Shown here: positions 44,735 to 53,462 of the stretch, piece by piece
How the letters are laid out: the number at the start of each line of letters is the position of its first letter
Numbering within the stretch: the first letter of the stretch is position 1
From: an uncultured delta proteobacterium
GTDB taxonomy: Bacteria > Desulfobacterota > Desulfovibrionia > Desulfovibrionales > Desulfovibrionaceae
Reading direction: 5' to 3'
NCBI GenBank assembly: GCA_903843965.1
Contig: CAIMRY010000017.1
Location: 124,001-188,000, forward strand
Length of the DNA: 64,000 nucleotides
The notes under the pieces: model-generated
The model's input: the letters and a program-made list of their open reading frames with translations, nothing else
What the model was told of the DNA's origin: nothing
Databases searched by the model: none
Made by a program: the position numbers and the translations under genes

Positions 44735-46519
44735 CTAGCCCTTGGCCGGGGCGGCGTCGCCTGCCGGTGCGGTTGTCGGAGCGCCTGCCGGTGCTGGCGG
44801 CGGGCCGCCCGGCATGGGCACCTCGTCGCGCTGCTCGGGCTTCAGGTGCGCCTCGGCGTAGTCCTTGTACACCCCGCTTTCAAGGAACAGCCCGAACACG
44901 TCCGCGTCCACGTGCTTGTCCTTGACCATGAAGCCCAGAATCTTCACGGCCTGGGACAGCTTCATGGGCTGCTTGTAGGGCCGGTCCGCAGCGGTGAGCG
45001 CCTCGAACACGTCGGCCACGGCCAGGATGCGCGCCTGCAGCGACAGGGCGTCCCCGCCGATGTGGTTGGGGTAGCCGGTGCCGTCAAGCTTTTCGTGGTG
45101 GCTGCCGGCAAATTCCGGGATGCGCGACAGGCGCTTGGGAAAGGGCAGGCGTCCCAGCATGTCCATGGTGACCACGGTGTGGTCTTCGATGATCTTGCGC
45201 TCGGCATCGTTGAGGGAGCCCTTGCGGATGCAGAGGTTCATGACCTCGTTCTCGGAGAGCCAGGGCTTCTGCTCACCGCCGTCGTCGTATGTGCGCGCGG
45301 CGATGTCCTTGACCCGGGTGATGCGCTCGTCGCTCATGAATTCGCCGGGCTTGTTGCAGGACTCGATGAACGCGAGGTCCTCCTCCAGGTCTTGGCGGCG
45401 CTTCTCCATCTCCTCGGTCACGGCGAACATCTCCGTGCGCGCGGCCCCGCGCCCGGCCATCTCCAGCAGCTTCTCCAAAAGCTCGGCCTGCAGGGCCTTG
45501 CCGATGAACTTGAAGCGCGTGCGGATGAAGTCGATGCGGTCGACAATGGCCTCCAGCTTGGTGGACTTGTCCACCACGTGCACCGGCGTGGTGATCTTCC
45601 CCACGTCGTGCATCCAGGCCGCCAGCTTCAGCTCCTCCATCTCGTCGACGCTGAAGTGCACGCCGGCATACGGCCCGCTGTCCTGGGCGTTGATGGTCTC
45701 GGCGATGCGCATGGTCAGGTCCACCACGCGGTCGATGTGGCCCTTGGTGTAGGGGCTCTTGGCGTCGATGGCGGCGGCGATGGACTGCATGAAGGAGTAC
45801 AACAGGGCCTTGAGCCCGTTGATGAGCTGGGTGTTGGTCAGGGCCACGGCGGCCTGGGAGGCCAGGGAGCGCACGGCCTCCAGCCGCTCCTGGGAAAAGC
45901 CCACCACCTGTCCGGTGTCCTTGTCCTTGGCGTTCAAGAGCTGCAGCACGCCGATGATCTCGTGCTCGTGGTTCTCCATGGGCATGACCAGCATGGACTG
46001 GGAGCGGTAGCCCGTGGACTTGTCGTAGCCGCGCGTGCCGGTGAAGTCGAAGCCCTCCGCGCAGTAGACGTCGTCGATGTTGACGTACTCGCGGGTCAGG
46101 GCCACGTGGGAGGAGACGTTGGCGTGGTTGGGCTCGCCGCCCTCCTTGTACAGCGACACCGGGGGCAGGGTCACGGGATTGCCGCTGGTGCCGCCCAGGC
46201 GCACGTTCATGGTGTCGTTCTGGAGCACCACGAACTCCAGTTTTTTGCCCGTGGGGTCCACGATGTACAGGGTGCCCGCATCGGCATAGGTGAGGTTGCG
46301 CGCCAGCTCCACGATCATCTCCAGGAGCCGGTTGCGGTCCTGCTCGGCCGAGAGGGCCAGGCCGATCTCCGAAAGCCGGTGCATCTGCCGGTTCAGCCGG
46401 TTGACCTGCTCGCGCAGATCCTCCACCGTGGCCGTCTCCAGCCCCGGCGCTGGCCCGGCGCACGCGCTCGGCGAACCGTTCGGCTCATCAATGATCTCAT
46501 CAATGGGCTCATCAATCAT
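44735..46519 (-). CDS. GAF-HD-GYP protein (probable cyclic di-GMP phosphodiesterase)
   Basis: This cytosolic protein has 594 residues. After a short repeat-encoded start (MIDEPIDEIIDEP) there is a helical segment, then a GAF domain (about residues 50-215; ADAGTLYIVDPTGKKLEF and GVLQLLNAKDKDTGQVVGF). The HD-GYP domain follows: GHIDRV and AAWMHDVGKITTP carry the HD residues, and HHEKLDGTGYP carries the GYP motif. A helical insertion of about 130 residues separates these two parts. HD-GYP domains hydrolyse cyclic di-GMP; the GAF ligand is unknown. The tail is proline/alanine-rich. The ATG at 46519 follows GGGGTG. It is divergent from cdsA. Confidence 0.9.
   Translation of the reverse strand: MIDEPIDEIIDEPNGSPSACAGPAPGLETATVEDLREQVNRLNRQMHRLSEIGLALSAEQDRNRLLEMIVELARNLTYADAGTLYIVDPTGKKLEFVVLQNDTMNVRLGGTSGNPVTLPPVSLYKEGGEPNHANVSSHVALTREYVNIDDVYCAEGFDFTGTRGYDKSTGYRSQSMLVMPMENHEHEIIGVLQLLNAKDKDTGQVVGFSQERLEAVRSLASQAAVALTNTQLINGLKALLYSFMQSIAAAIDAKSPYTKGHIDRVVDLTMRIAETINAQDSGPYAGVHFSVDEMEELKLAAWMHDVGKITTPVHVVDKSTKLEAIVDRIDFIRTRFKFIGKALQAELLEKLLEMAGRGAARTEMFAVTEEMEKRRQDLEEDLAFIESCNKPGEFMSDERITRVKDIAARTYDDGGEQKPWLSENEVMNLCIRKGSLNDAERKIIEDHTVVTMDMLGRLPFPKRLSRIPEFAGSHHEKLDGTGYPNHIGGDALSLQARILAVADVFEALTAADRPYKQPMKLSQAVKILGFMVKDKHVDADVFGLFLESGVYKDYAEAHLKPEQRDEVPMPGGPPPAPAGAPTTAPAGDAAPAKG
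46484..46517. repeat. 12-bp in-frame tandem repeat, 3 copies (HD-GYP gene 5' end)
   Basis: CTCATCAATG or CTCATCAATC occurs at 46484, 46496 and 46508, exact 12-base spacing. On the coding strand this gives the IDEP/IDEI repeats at residues 2-13. Confidence 0.9.
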
Positions 46520-46694
46520 GCGCACCCCACAAAAACGTCTGCTTGGCGGTAAAGGTCACGAAGGTTCGCACCCACATATACGTACCACACCAACGTGGCA
46601 GAAGGAAAGAGGAAAGCCCCAGGTTGCCCGCAGCAACAGAATCGCGTACACAGGGCTGGCGCGACCGGGCGCTTATCCCCTACCAGGAGTTTTC

Positions 46695-47525
46695 GTGCAG
46701 GCGACACCGCACCAGCAACGCATCCTTACCGCAGGCCTCGCTGTGGCCCTTGTGACCTTGGCCCTGTGGCAGGGCGGCGTGCTGGTCACGCTGCTGCTTC
46801 TGGCCCTGTGCGGCCTTGGCCAGTGGGAGTTCACGGCCATGTTCCGGCCCGGAGCCGGGCACACGAACCTGCGCATCACCGCCGTGGCCCTGGGCGCGGC
46901 CATGGTCCTGGCGGCCCAGGCGGGCGGCCCGACCGCCGCCCTGTGGGCCTTTGCCGCCTGCTTCTGGATCCTGGCCCTGCGCTTTCTCGTGCGCTACAGC
47001 CGGGCCCAGAGGCGCGGGGAGCCAGGCGCGCGCGCCGCACAATTCACCGACGAGCTGATCCTGCTCTGCTCCCTGGCTTACCTGCCGCTCATGCTCCAGT
47101 TCTTCCTGCTGCTCTCCACCCGCGAGATCATCCTGGTTGTGCTCTCGACCACCGTGTCCGACACGGCGGCCTTCTATGTCGGAACCTGGCTGGGCAAACG
47201 CAGGATCTGGCCCCAGGTGAGCCCCAAGAAGTCCTGGGCCGGGAGCATCGGCGGGCTGGCCGGATGCATGCTGGCCGTGGCGGCCTATGGCCTGCGCCTG
47301 GGCCAGGCCCCGCTGTGGGCCTGGCTGGTCCTGGGCGCGCTCCTCAACATCTCCGCCCAGATGGGCGACTTCTTCGAGTCCGCGCTCAAGCGCAGCCTGG
47401 CGGTCAAGGACTCGGGCGCGCTTCTGCCCGGCCACGGCGGCCTGCTCGACCGCATCGACAGCCTGCTGTTGGCCCTGCCCTGCTACGTGCTGCTGCGGCT
47501 GGCCCTGCCCTTTTTCCCCCAATAA
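46695..47525 (+). CDS. cdsA: Phosphatidate cytidylyltransferase
   Basis: CdsA makes CDP-diacylglycerol in the inner membrane for all phospholipid synthesis. The 276-residue protein has about eight membrane segments and the C-terminal signature KRSLAVKDSGALLPGHGGLLDRIDS. The GTG start at 46695 is chosen for AGGAG five bases upstream. It heads the cdsA-dxr-rseP-tsaB group; uppS, its common neighbour, is not here. Confidence 0.95.
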   Translation: MQATPHQQRILTAGLAVALVTLALWQGGVLVTLLLLALCGLGQWEFTAMFRPGAGHTNLRITAVALGAAMVLAAQAGGPTAALWAFAACFWILALRFLVRYSRAQRRGEPGARAAQFTDELILLCSLAYLPLMLQFFLLLSTREIILVVLSTTVSDTAAFYVGTWLGKRRIWPQVSPKKSWAGSIGGLAGCMLAVAAYGLRLGQAPLWAWLVLGALLNISAQMGDFFESALKRSLAVKDSGALLPGHGGLLDRIDSLLLALPCYVLLRLALPFFPQ

Positions 47526-47534
47526 GGCCCTGAC

Positions 47535-48743
47535 GTGAAGACGTACATCTCCCTCTGGCCCACGCACGCGCCCGAGCTGCCCTTTCCCCGCAGCCTGGCC
47601 ATCCTGGGCTCCACCGGCTCCATCGGGGTCAGCGCCCTGTCCGTGGTGGCCCAGCACCCGGCCCTGTTCCGCGTGGCCGCGCTCACCGGAGGCAAAAACG
47701 CCGCGCGCCTGGCCGAACAGGCCGCAGCCTTCCTCCCCGGCGTGCTGGCCGTGCTCGACGAGGCCGCAGCCGCCAAACTCAAGGGCCTGCTGCCTGCGGG
47801 CTACGCGCCGGAGATACTGGTCGGCCCCTCGGCCTTTGAGGACGTGGCGGCCATGGCCGGGGTCGATCTGGTGCTTTCGGCCATTGTGGGCGCGGCGGGC
47901 TTTCTGCCCACCCTTGCCGCCGCCAAGGCGGGCAAGCGCATCGCGCTGGCCAACAAGGAGAGCCTGGTCCTGGGCGGTCGGCTCATCCGCAATGCCTGCC
48001 GGGCCTCGGGCGCTGTCATCCTGCCCGTGGACTCCGAGCACAACGCGCTGTTCCAAGCCCTGTGCGGGCATAACGGCGACGAGGACCTGGCCCGGCTCAT
48101 CCTCACGGCCTCGGGCGGGCCCTTTCACGGACGCGACGCGGCCTTCCTCGCCGCCGTCACCCCGGCCCAGGCGCTGAAGCACCCCAACTGGAGCATGGGC
48201 GCCAAGATCTCCATCGACTCGGCCACGCTGATGAACAAGGGCCTGGAGGTCATCGAGGCCTGCCACCTGTATGGCCTGCCCGTCAGCCGCGTGGACGTGC
48301 TGGTGCACCCGCAGAGCATCGTGCACTCCCTGGTGGAGTACGTGGACGGCTCGCAGCTGGCGCACCTGGGCGTGCCGGACATGCGCATCCCCATCGCCCA
48401 CAGCCTGTGCTTCCCGCGCCGCGTGGCCCTGGCCATGCCCCGGCTGGACCTGGCGAACGCGCCGAACTTGACATTCGAGGCCCCTGACGAGATTCTGTTC
48501 CCCTGCCTGGGCCTGGCCAAGGCGGCCTTTGCGGCCAGCCACAGCCACCCTGTGGCCCTCAACGCCGCCAACGAGGTGGCTGTTGACCTGTTTTTGAAGG
48601 GACGCATCCGCTTTCTCGACATCCCCCGGCTCATCGAGGCTGCCCTGGCCCGGCACGCGGCCTTGCCGGAACACTGCGGCGCGGCGGAACTCATCAACGC
48701 CGACGCCGACACGCGGCGCGAGACCCTTGCCGCCGCCGACTGA
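47535..48743 (+). CDS. dxr: 1-deoxy-D-xylulose-5-phosphate reductoisomerase
   Basis: Dxr makes methylerythritol phosphate, the committed step of the MEP isoprenoid route. The 402-residue protein has the NADPH motif LAILGSTGSIGVSALSV near residue 22, ALANKESLVLGG, the metal-site DSEHNALFQ, the flexible loop HPNWSMGAKISIDSATLMNKG, and EVIEACHLY with NEVAV. The GTG start follows the cdsA stop by nine bases. Confidence 0.96.
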   Translation: MKTYISLWPTHAPELPFPRSLAILGSTGSIGVSALSVVAQHPALFRVAALTGGKNAARLAEQAAAFLPGVLAVLDEAAAAKLKGLLPAGYAPEILVGPSAFEDVAAMAGVDLVLSAIVGAAGFLPTLAAAKAGKRIALANKESLVLGGRLIRNACRASGAVILPVDSEHNALFQALCGHNGDEDLARLILTASGGPFHGRDAAFLAAVTPAQALKHPNWSMGAKISIDSATLMNKGLEVIEACHLYGLPVSRVDVLVHPQSIVHSLVEYVDGSQLAHLGVPDMRIPIAHSLCFPRRVALAMPRLDLANAPNLTFEAPDEILFPCLGLAKAAFAASHSHPVALNAANEVAVDLFLKGRIRFLDIPRLIEAALARHAALPEHCGAAELINADADTRRETLAAAD

Positions 48744-48787
48744 ACAGTTGAACAAGGCGTCCCGCCCGGACGCACGAGGAGTTGCAC

Positions 48788-49849
48788 GTGGGAGCCATTG
48801 CCGTTCTTCTGGTCCTGGGGGGCCTCATCTTTTTCCATGAACTCGGGCACTTCCTCATGGCCCGCAGCCTTGGCATCGGGGTCAAGGCCTTTGCCCTGGG
48901 CTTCGGCCCCAAGATCTTCTCCTTCACCTGGGGCATGACCGAGTACCGGCTCTGCGCCGTGCCGCTCGGCGGCTACGTCATGCTGGCCGGAGAATCCCCG
49001 GACAATGAGGAGGACCCGGCCTTCCCCAAGGCGCTGCTCTTTTCCGCCCGGCCGGTGTGGCAGCGCATGGCCGTGGTGGCCTCCGGACCAATCGCCAACT
49101 TCCTGCTGGCCTGGGGCCTGTTCTGGGTGCTTTTCGCCACCCAGGGACAGATGGGCCTGGCCCCGGACGTCGATCAGGTCCTGCCCGACTCCCCGGCGGC
49201 CCAGTCCGGCATCCTCCCGGGCGACAGCGTGCTCGCCGTGGACGGCCATCCCATCACCTTCTGGGAGGACCTGACTGAACGGGTCCAGGGCTCCCAGGGC
49301 CACAGCCTGGTGCTGGAGCTCCTGCGCGGCAAGCAGCGCATCACCCTGAGCGTGACCCCGGAAATGCGCCCGCGCAAAAACATCTTTGGCGAAACCGTGT
49401 CCACGCCCATGATGGGCATCGTGGCGGCCAAGAAGATCGTCACCCTGGAGCTGGGCGCGGCCCAGAGCCTCCAGGTTTCCGGCAAGGAGACCTGGCGGGC
49501 CGTGGTGAACATGGTCACCGCGCTGATCAAGATGATCGAGCGGGTCATCCCGGCCGACTCCATCGGCGGGCCCATCCTCATCGCCCAGCTCATCAGCCGC
49601 GAGGCCCAGAGCGGCATTGTCGGGCTCATCGCCCTCACGGCCGCCCTTTCGGCCAACCTGGGCTTTGTGAACCTGCTGCCCATCCCGGTGCTCGACGGCG
49701 GGCACCTGGTCATCTTCGGCCTGGAGGCCGTGACGCGCAGGCCGCTAGGCGTGCGGGCGCGTTCCGCAGCCATCCGCGTGGGCATCGCCATGCTGGCGGC
49801 GCTCATGATCCTGGCGACCTACAATGACCTGCGCCGACTGCTTGAGTGA
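48788..49849 (+). CDS. rseP: Site-2 intramembrane protease RseP
   Basis: RseP is a zinc metalloprotease that cleaves transmembrane anti-sigma factors and signal peptides. The 353-residue protein has HEXXH in FFHELGHFLMA near residue 18, one PDZ domain (VLPDSPAAQSGILPGDSVLAVDG), and the second metal motif NLLPIPVLDGGHLVIF near residue 300. E. coli RseP has two PDZ domains and 450 residues, so this is the shorter single-PDZ form. The GTG at 48788 follows GAGGAG by six bases. Confidence 0.94.
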   Translation: MGAIAVLLVLGGLIFFHELGHFLMARSLGIGVKAFALGFGPKIFSFTWGMTEYRLCAVPLGGYVMLAGESPDNEEDPAFPKALLFSARPVWQRMAVVASGPIANFLLAWGLFWVLFATQGQMGLAPDVDQVLPDSPAAQSGILPGDSVLAVDGHPITFWEDLTERVQGSQGHSLVLELLRGKQRITLSVTPEMRPRKNIFGETVSTPMMGIVAAKKIVTLELGAAQSLQVSGKETWRAVVNMVTALIKMIERVIPADSIGGPILIAQLISREAQSGIVGLIALTAALSANLGFVNLLPIPVLDGGHLVIFGLEAVTRRPLGVRARSAAIRVGIAMLAALMILATYNDLRRLLE

Positions 49850-50705
49850 GCCCGGCCTGCTGCTGGCCCTGAACGGGGCCGACGAGCGCCTGCAGCTGGC
49901 CCTGGGCCGCATCGCGCCCGGCGGCCTGGATGACGGGGGCGGGGACGAAAGCGTTGCGCCTCTGGCCGCGCAGGAATGGACCGTGCCCGGCAGCGCCGTG
50001 CGCTTCCTGGCCCCGGGCATCCGCCAGGTGCTGGACAGCCTGGGCCTGGCCGCGCGGGACATCCGGCGCATCGCCTGCGTTGTGGGCCCCGGCAGCTTCA
50101 CGGGCCTGCGCATGTCCCTGGCCCTGGCCCAGGGCCTGGCCGCCGGAACCGACGCGGAGCTGGCCGGGCTGAACCACTTGGAGCTTTTGGCCTGCGAGGC
50201 CGCACAATGCAGCGGGGAAGCCAGCGGTCAAGGCGCCGCGCAAGGCGCCGGGCAAGGCGGGGGGCAAGGCGGAGGCTCTGTGGCCGCCCTGGTCTGGTCG
50301 CGGCGGGGGCAGGTCTATGCCCAGGCCTTCAGCGGCGGCGGGGACCAGGCCCTGCCCCTTGGCCCGGCCCAGGTGTTGGCCCTTGCGGCCCTGCCGGAAT
50401 TCCTTGCGGCCCTGCCCCGGCCAGTGCGCCTGCTGGGCGGCGGCCTGCGCCGGAACCTGCCCTTTTTCGAGGAGCTGGCCGGGCGGGATCCTGGCCTGCG
50501 CCTGCTGCCCGCCCTTTGGGACGCCCCGCGCCCATCCGCCCTGCTCGACCTGGCCAGCCGCGCGGCCTATGGGCTCCAAGCCCTTGAGCCCGTGTATCTG
50601 CGCGCCTCCGACGCCGAGGACAACCTCGCGGCCATCGCCGCCGGACGCGGCCTGGACGCGGTCGAGGCCCAGGCCGTCCTCGATCGGGGCAGCCGAGCGG
50701 TCTGA
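49824..50705 (+). CDS. tsaB: tRNA threonylcarbamoyladenosine biosynthesis protein TsaB
   Basis: TsaB is the scaffold that, with TsaD and TsaE, transfers threonylcarbamoyl to A37 of ANN-decoding tRNAs. The signature CVVGPGSFTGLRMSLALAQGLA near residue 85 is clear, in an ASKHA fold. At 293 residues it exceeds E. coli TsaB (231). Part of the excess is a Gly-Gln run (SGQGAAQGAGQGGGQGGGS) encoded by four 12-bp repeats at 50229-50276, in a loop before the strand VAALVWSRRG. Its start overlaps the rseP end by 26 bases. Confidence 0.93.
   Translation: MTCADCLSEPGLLLALNGADERLQLALGRIAPGGLDDGGGDESVAPLAAQEWTVPGSAVRFLAPGIRQVLDSLGLAARDIRRIACVVGPGSFTGLRMSLALAQGLAAGTDAELAGLNHLELLACEAAQCSGEASGQGAAQGAGQGGGQGGGSVAALVWSRRGQVYAQAFSGGGDQALPLGPAQVLALAALPEFLAALPRPVRLLGGGLRRNLPFFEELAGRDPGLRLLPALWDAPRPSALLDLASRAAYGLQALEPVYLRASDAEDNLAAIAAGRGLDAVEAQAVLDRGSRAV
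50229..50276. repeat. 12-bp in-frame tandem repeat, 4 copies (inside tsaB)
   Basis: Units start at 50229, 50241, 50253 and 50265, each beginning CAAGGCG. They encode a Gly/Gln/Ala loop. Confidence 0.92.
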
Positions 50706-50758
50706 CAGGCGGCGCACCGGCTGACAGGCGGCCCTCCGGCTGGCAGGCGGCGCTCCGG
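50702..50758. repeat. 19-bp tandem repeat, 3 copies, starting at the tsaB stop codon
   Basis: Copies at 50702-50720, 50721-50739 and 50740-50758 follow CTGACAGGCGGCGCACCGG with 2-3 changes each. The tsaB TGA (50703-50705) is inside the first copy. Confidence 0.92.
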
Positions 50759-50835
50759 CTGACGCGTTCGGCAATCCGTTTCAGCAATCCACTGATGTTC
50801 GGCCGGAAAAACGGCCTGTGAAAGGGCGACGCCGA

Positions 50836-52182
50836 CTAGACCAGGAGACGGTCCACGGTGTTGCCGATCTGCCTGCCCAGCGGGGTCTGGTGGGCGATTT
50901 CGCGCTCCACCTGGATGATGCCCTTGAGCACCGTGGAGTGCTTGCGGCCCAGGCGGTCGCCGATGGCGGCCAGGGAGAGATCCGTGTGGCGGCGGCACAG
51001 GTAGAAGGCGGTGTTGCGGGCCAGCACGGTCTGCTGGCTGCGGCTTTTGGACTTCAGCTCGTTCTCGTCGATGCCGTAGGTCTTGCAGACAAAGGCCACG
51101 ATGCGCTCCAGGCCGGGCGTGGGGGTCTGCACGGCGTAGTTCTCCAGCACCTGCCAGGCCAGCTCCTCGGTGATCTGCTGGCCCAGCAGCCGGGCCTTGA
51201 GCACCAGATTGTTCAAACAGCTCTCCAGCTGGCGGATGTCCGTGGTCAGCCGCTCGGCCAAGAGCCCGGTGACGTTGTCCGGCACCTGGACCTGGAGGGC
51301 CTTGGACTTGCGGCGGATGATCTCCTCGCGGGTGGCGTAGTCCGGGGCCTGCATCAGGGCCATGAAACCCGAGGCGAAGCAGGACACGAGCTGCGGGTCC
51401 ACGTCGGAGAGCTCGCGCGGGAGGAACGAGCTGGTGAGCACCACCTTGCAGCCGCGCTGCTGCAGGGCCTTCAGTGTCAGCAAGAGCTCCTCCTGGAGCT
51501 TGCCCTTGCCCTGGAAGAAGTGGATGTCCTCCAGGAGCAGCACGTCCACGGACTCGCGGAATTCGGCCTTGAAGCGCGCGGCCTCGCGGGCCTTGATGGC
51601 CAGCACCAGGCGCGTGGTGAACTCCTCGGCCGAGAGGCAGGCGATGGACACCCGGCTGCGGTTGGAACGCTCGGCCAAGTGGCGGCCGATGGCGTGCAGC
51701 AGGTGGGTCTTGCCCAGGCCCGGCCCGGCGCTGAGGAACAGGTGGTCCGTGTCCAGGGAGTCGTTGCAGATGCCCTTGGCCGCGGCGCAGGCCAGCTCGT
51801 TGCACGGGCCGACCACAAAGTCGTCGAAGCGGAAGCGCCAGCGGTTCAGAGACTCGACCCGGGGCGCATGGCCCAGGGGCAGGGCCAGATGCTCCACCGC
51901 CGGGCGGGCCGGGGTCTGCGCCGGGGTCTGGAGCACCGGGCGGCGCGGGTCCACGCTGACCAGGATCTCGGGGCGGCGGCCCGTGAGTTCGAGCACCGCC
52001 TCGCGGATGGTCTCCAGCAGGCGGTCGCGCACCCAGGCGGCAACGAACTCGTTGGGGGCGGACAGGTGCAGGACGTTGTCCACGACCTTGGCGTCAAGCG
52101 GCTTGATCCAGAGGGTGAATAATCCCTGGTCGAGTCGATTTTCGAGGATAAGAAGCAATTTTGGCCAGAGGTCCGCGTTCAT
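50836..52182 (-). CDS. dnaA: DnaA-family replication initiator
   Basis: The 448-residue protein has all four DnaA domains: an N-terminal domain (LWPKLLLILENRLDQGLFTLWI), a linker, the AAA+ domain with GPGLGKTHLLHAIG near residue 150 and LLLEDIHFF, and the C-terminal DNA-binding domain. In the last, the usual DHTTV recognition motif reads KHSTV, and the following position is Gly where Ser or Ala is usual. The conserved Arg of the first DNA-contact helix is kept. No dnaN or gyrB is adjacent; Desulfovibrio genomes can carry a second dnaA, and this may be that copy. No clear ribosome site precedes the ATG. Confidence 0.9.
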   Translation of the reverse strand: MNADLWPKLLLILENRLDQGLFTLWIKPLDAKVVDNVLHLSAPNEFVAAWVRDRLLETIREAVLELTGRRPEILVSVDPRRPVLQTPAQTPARPAVEHLALPLGHAPRVESLNRWRFRFDDFVVGPCNELACAAAKGICNDSLDTDHLFLSAGPGLGKTHLLHAIGRHLAERSNRSRVSIACLSAEEFTTRLVLAIKAREAARFKAEFRESVDVLLLEDIHFFQGKGKLQEELLLTLKALQQRGCKVVLTSSFLPRELSDVDPQLVSCFASGFMALMQAPDYATREEIIRRKSKALQVQVPDNVTGLLAERLTTDIRQLESCLNNLVLKARLLGQQITEELAWQVLENYAVQTPTPGLERIVAFVCKTYGIDENELKSKSRSQQTVLARNTAFYLCRRHTDLSLAAIGDRLGRKHSTVLKGIIQVEREIAHQTPLGRQIGNTVDRLLV

Positions 52183-52802
52183 GGAGGCAGGTCTACGCTT
52201 TGGGCGGGTCCAGGACAACGCTGGCTCAGGCCGGAAGCAGCCCAGGACAGACCGCTGTTCTCTACAACATAACCTGCCGACTTCATTGCATTCATGAAAA
52301 CAAAAAGCAGTCCGAGGCAAAACGCTGCATACGCGGAACGCTTGCGCCGCCTAGGTTAATCCTCGCATCAAGGCATTGCCGAGGCAACCTGTGTAAAGAT
52401 TTCTGCACAGGCACGGGTTCGTTTTTCGCCGGATTACTCAAAATAAGACGGGATTTCAGCACTGATCATTTCCGCACCCTGCATGAAACCTGTGAAACAT
52501 CTGGACCCATGGACACCGCAACAGCCAGTCTGCGCCTGCCCAGGCTTGGTTGCATGCGACCCTTCCAGACCGAATTTTCAGGGTTCCCACAGACCAGCGG
52601 CCTGCGCCCGGAAAGGCGTGGCGGCAGGTCGCTTTACGTAGTTTCCGACTACGAACATCTACAACCATATGCAATGCTGGTTGATTTTCTGGTTGACTAG
52701 CCGGAGGCCTTGGGCTGCGGGCATCCGCTCGCAGGTGAAAAAGAATAATGGACTGAATTGGTTCCGTGTGCGCAACCGGGGAAGCCCCGTTTGCTGACTG
52801 GG
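52183..52802. other. Long intergenic region upstream of dnaA
   Basis: This holds about 620 bases, with lower GC than the flanks in 52240-52500. Features seen are an inverted repeat CCTGTG/CACAGG (52388-52393, 52406-52411), another CCTGTGAAA at 52489, and a stem CGTAG/CTACG near 52640. Three sites match 6-7 of 9 bases of the DnaA box, too weak to call an origin. A 62-codon frame (52509-52697) has no recognisable product. Confidence 0.4.
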
Positions 52803-53291
52803 CTAGTCCAGCAGCAGGATGCGCCGGGCCGGGGCCGCCGGGCGGCGCTTGGGCACGGTGACGGTCAGAAGCCCCTCGCGCAGGACAGCGCTGATGCCCT
52901 CGCCGTGCGCATCCTCCGGCAAGGGAAAGCGCCGGGCAAAGGCGCCGTGGGCGCGCTCCATCAGATGATAGACCGTGTCCGCGTCATCGCTGACCCCGGA
53001 GCCGGCGCGGGAGTCGGCGCGGGAATCGGCATCGGGCGGGCGCTCTCCGCGCACCACCAGCGCGCCGTCGGCCACCTCGACCAGCACCTGCTCCTGCGCC
53101 ACCCCGGGCAGTTCGATGCGCAGCACGAGCGCTACGGCCGTCTCGATGATATCAGCCAGGGGCATCCAGACATAGCCCTGACTTGTTCCCGCAGACAGGG
53201 TCGGTCCCTGCCCGACTCGGTCAAGCATCCGGTCCATCTGCTCGCGAAACTCGTCCGTGCCCCGCCACTGGTTCCACTGGCTCTTGCCCAT
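52803..53291 (-). CDS. Small heat-shock protein (Hsp20/alpha-crystallin family)
   Basis: Hsp20 proteins are ATP-independent holdases in the cytosol. The 162-residue protein has an N-terminal helical part, then the alpha-crystallin domain: DIIETAVALVLRIELPGVAQEQVLVEV, LVVRGERP, FARRFPLPED and the end signature VLREGLLTVTVPKR. A disordered insert after RGERP (DSRADSRAGSGVSDDAD) comes from 12-bp repeats at 53004-53027. GGAGG lies eight bases before the ATG. No CIRCE or clear sigma-32 promoter is seen upstream. Confidence 0.92.
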   Translation of the reverse strand: MGKSQWNQWRGTDEFREQMDRMLDRVGQGPTLSAGTSQGYVWMPLADIIETAVALVLRIELPGVAQEQVLVEVADGALVVRGERPPDADSRADSRAGSGVSDDADTVYHLMERAHGAFARRFPLPEDAHGEGISAVLREGLLTVTVPKRRPAAPARRILLLD

Positions 53292-53426
53292 CTTTACCAC
53301 CTCCAACGGTTGACATGTAGTATGATATTCATCCCGGCCATGCAAGGCTGCCGCGTAAAGGGCGTTGCAATCTTTCCTGATCTTGGTACTAGATTTGTGT
53401 TGATTAAATTTTCGAGCTTCGATACT

Positions 53427-53441
53427 AGGAACTATTCCTAA
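53427..53441 (+). promoter_or_regulatory. Inverted repeat upstream of cydAB, possible operator
   Basis: TAGGAA and TTCCTA arms separated by CTA lie 22 bases before the cydA ATG in an AT-rich stretch. TACTAG is also directly repeated at 53387 and 53424. No known regulator site is matched. Confidence 0.4.
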
Positions 53442-53462
53442 TCTTTTAGTGGGAGGGGTCTC

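Noticed and set aside
52388-52497. DnaA boxes and a replication origin upstream of dnaA
   Set aside because: The best sites match 6-7 of 9 bases of TTATCCACA, are few, and no AT-rich unwinding element is obvious. An origin cannot be called.
52509-52697. A 62-codon plus-strand frame in the dnaA upstream region
   Set aside because: It has no ribosome site, recognisable motif or conserved-looking pattern. Left unannotated.
53383-53400. A sigma-54 promoter upstream of cydA (TGGTAC-N5-TTGTG)
   Set aside because: The -12 element lacks the required GC dinucleotide.
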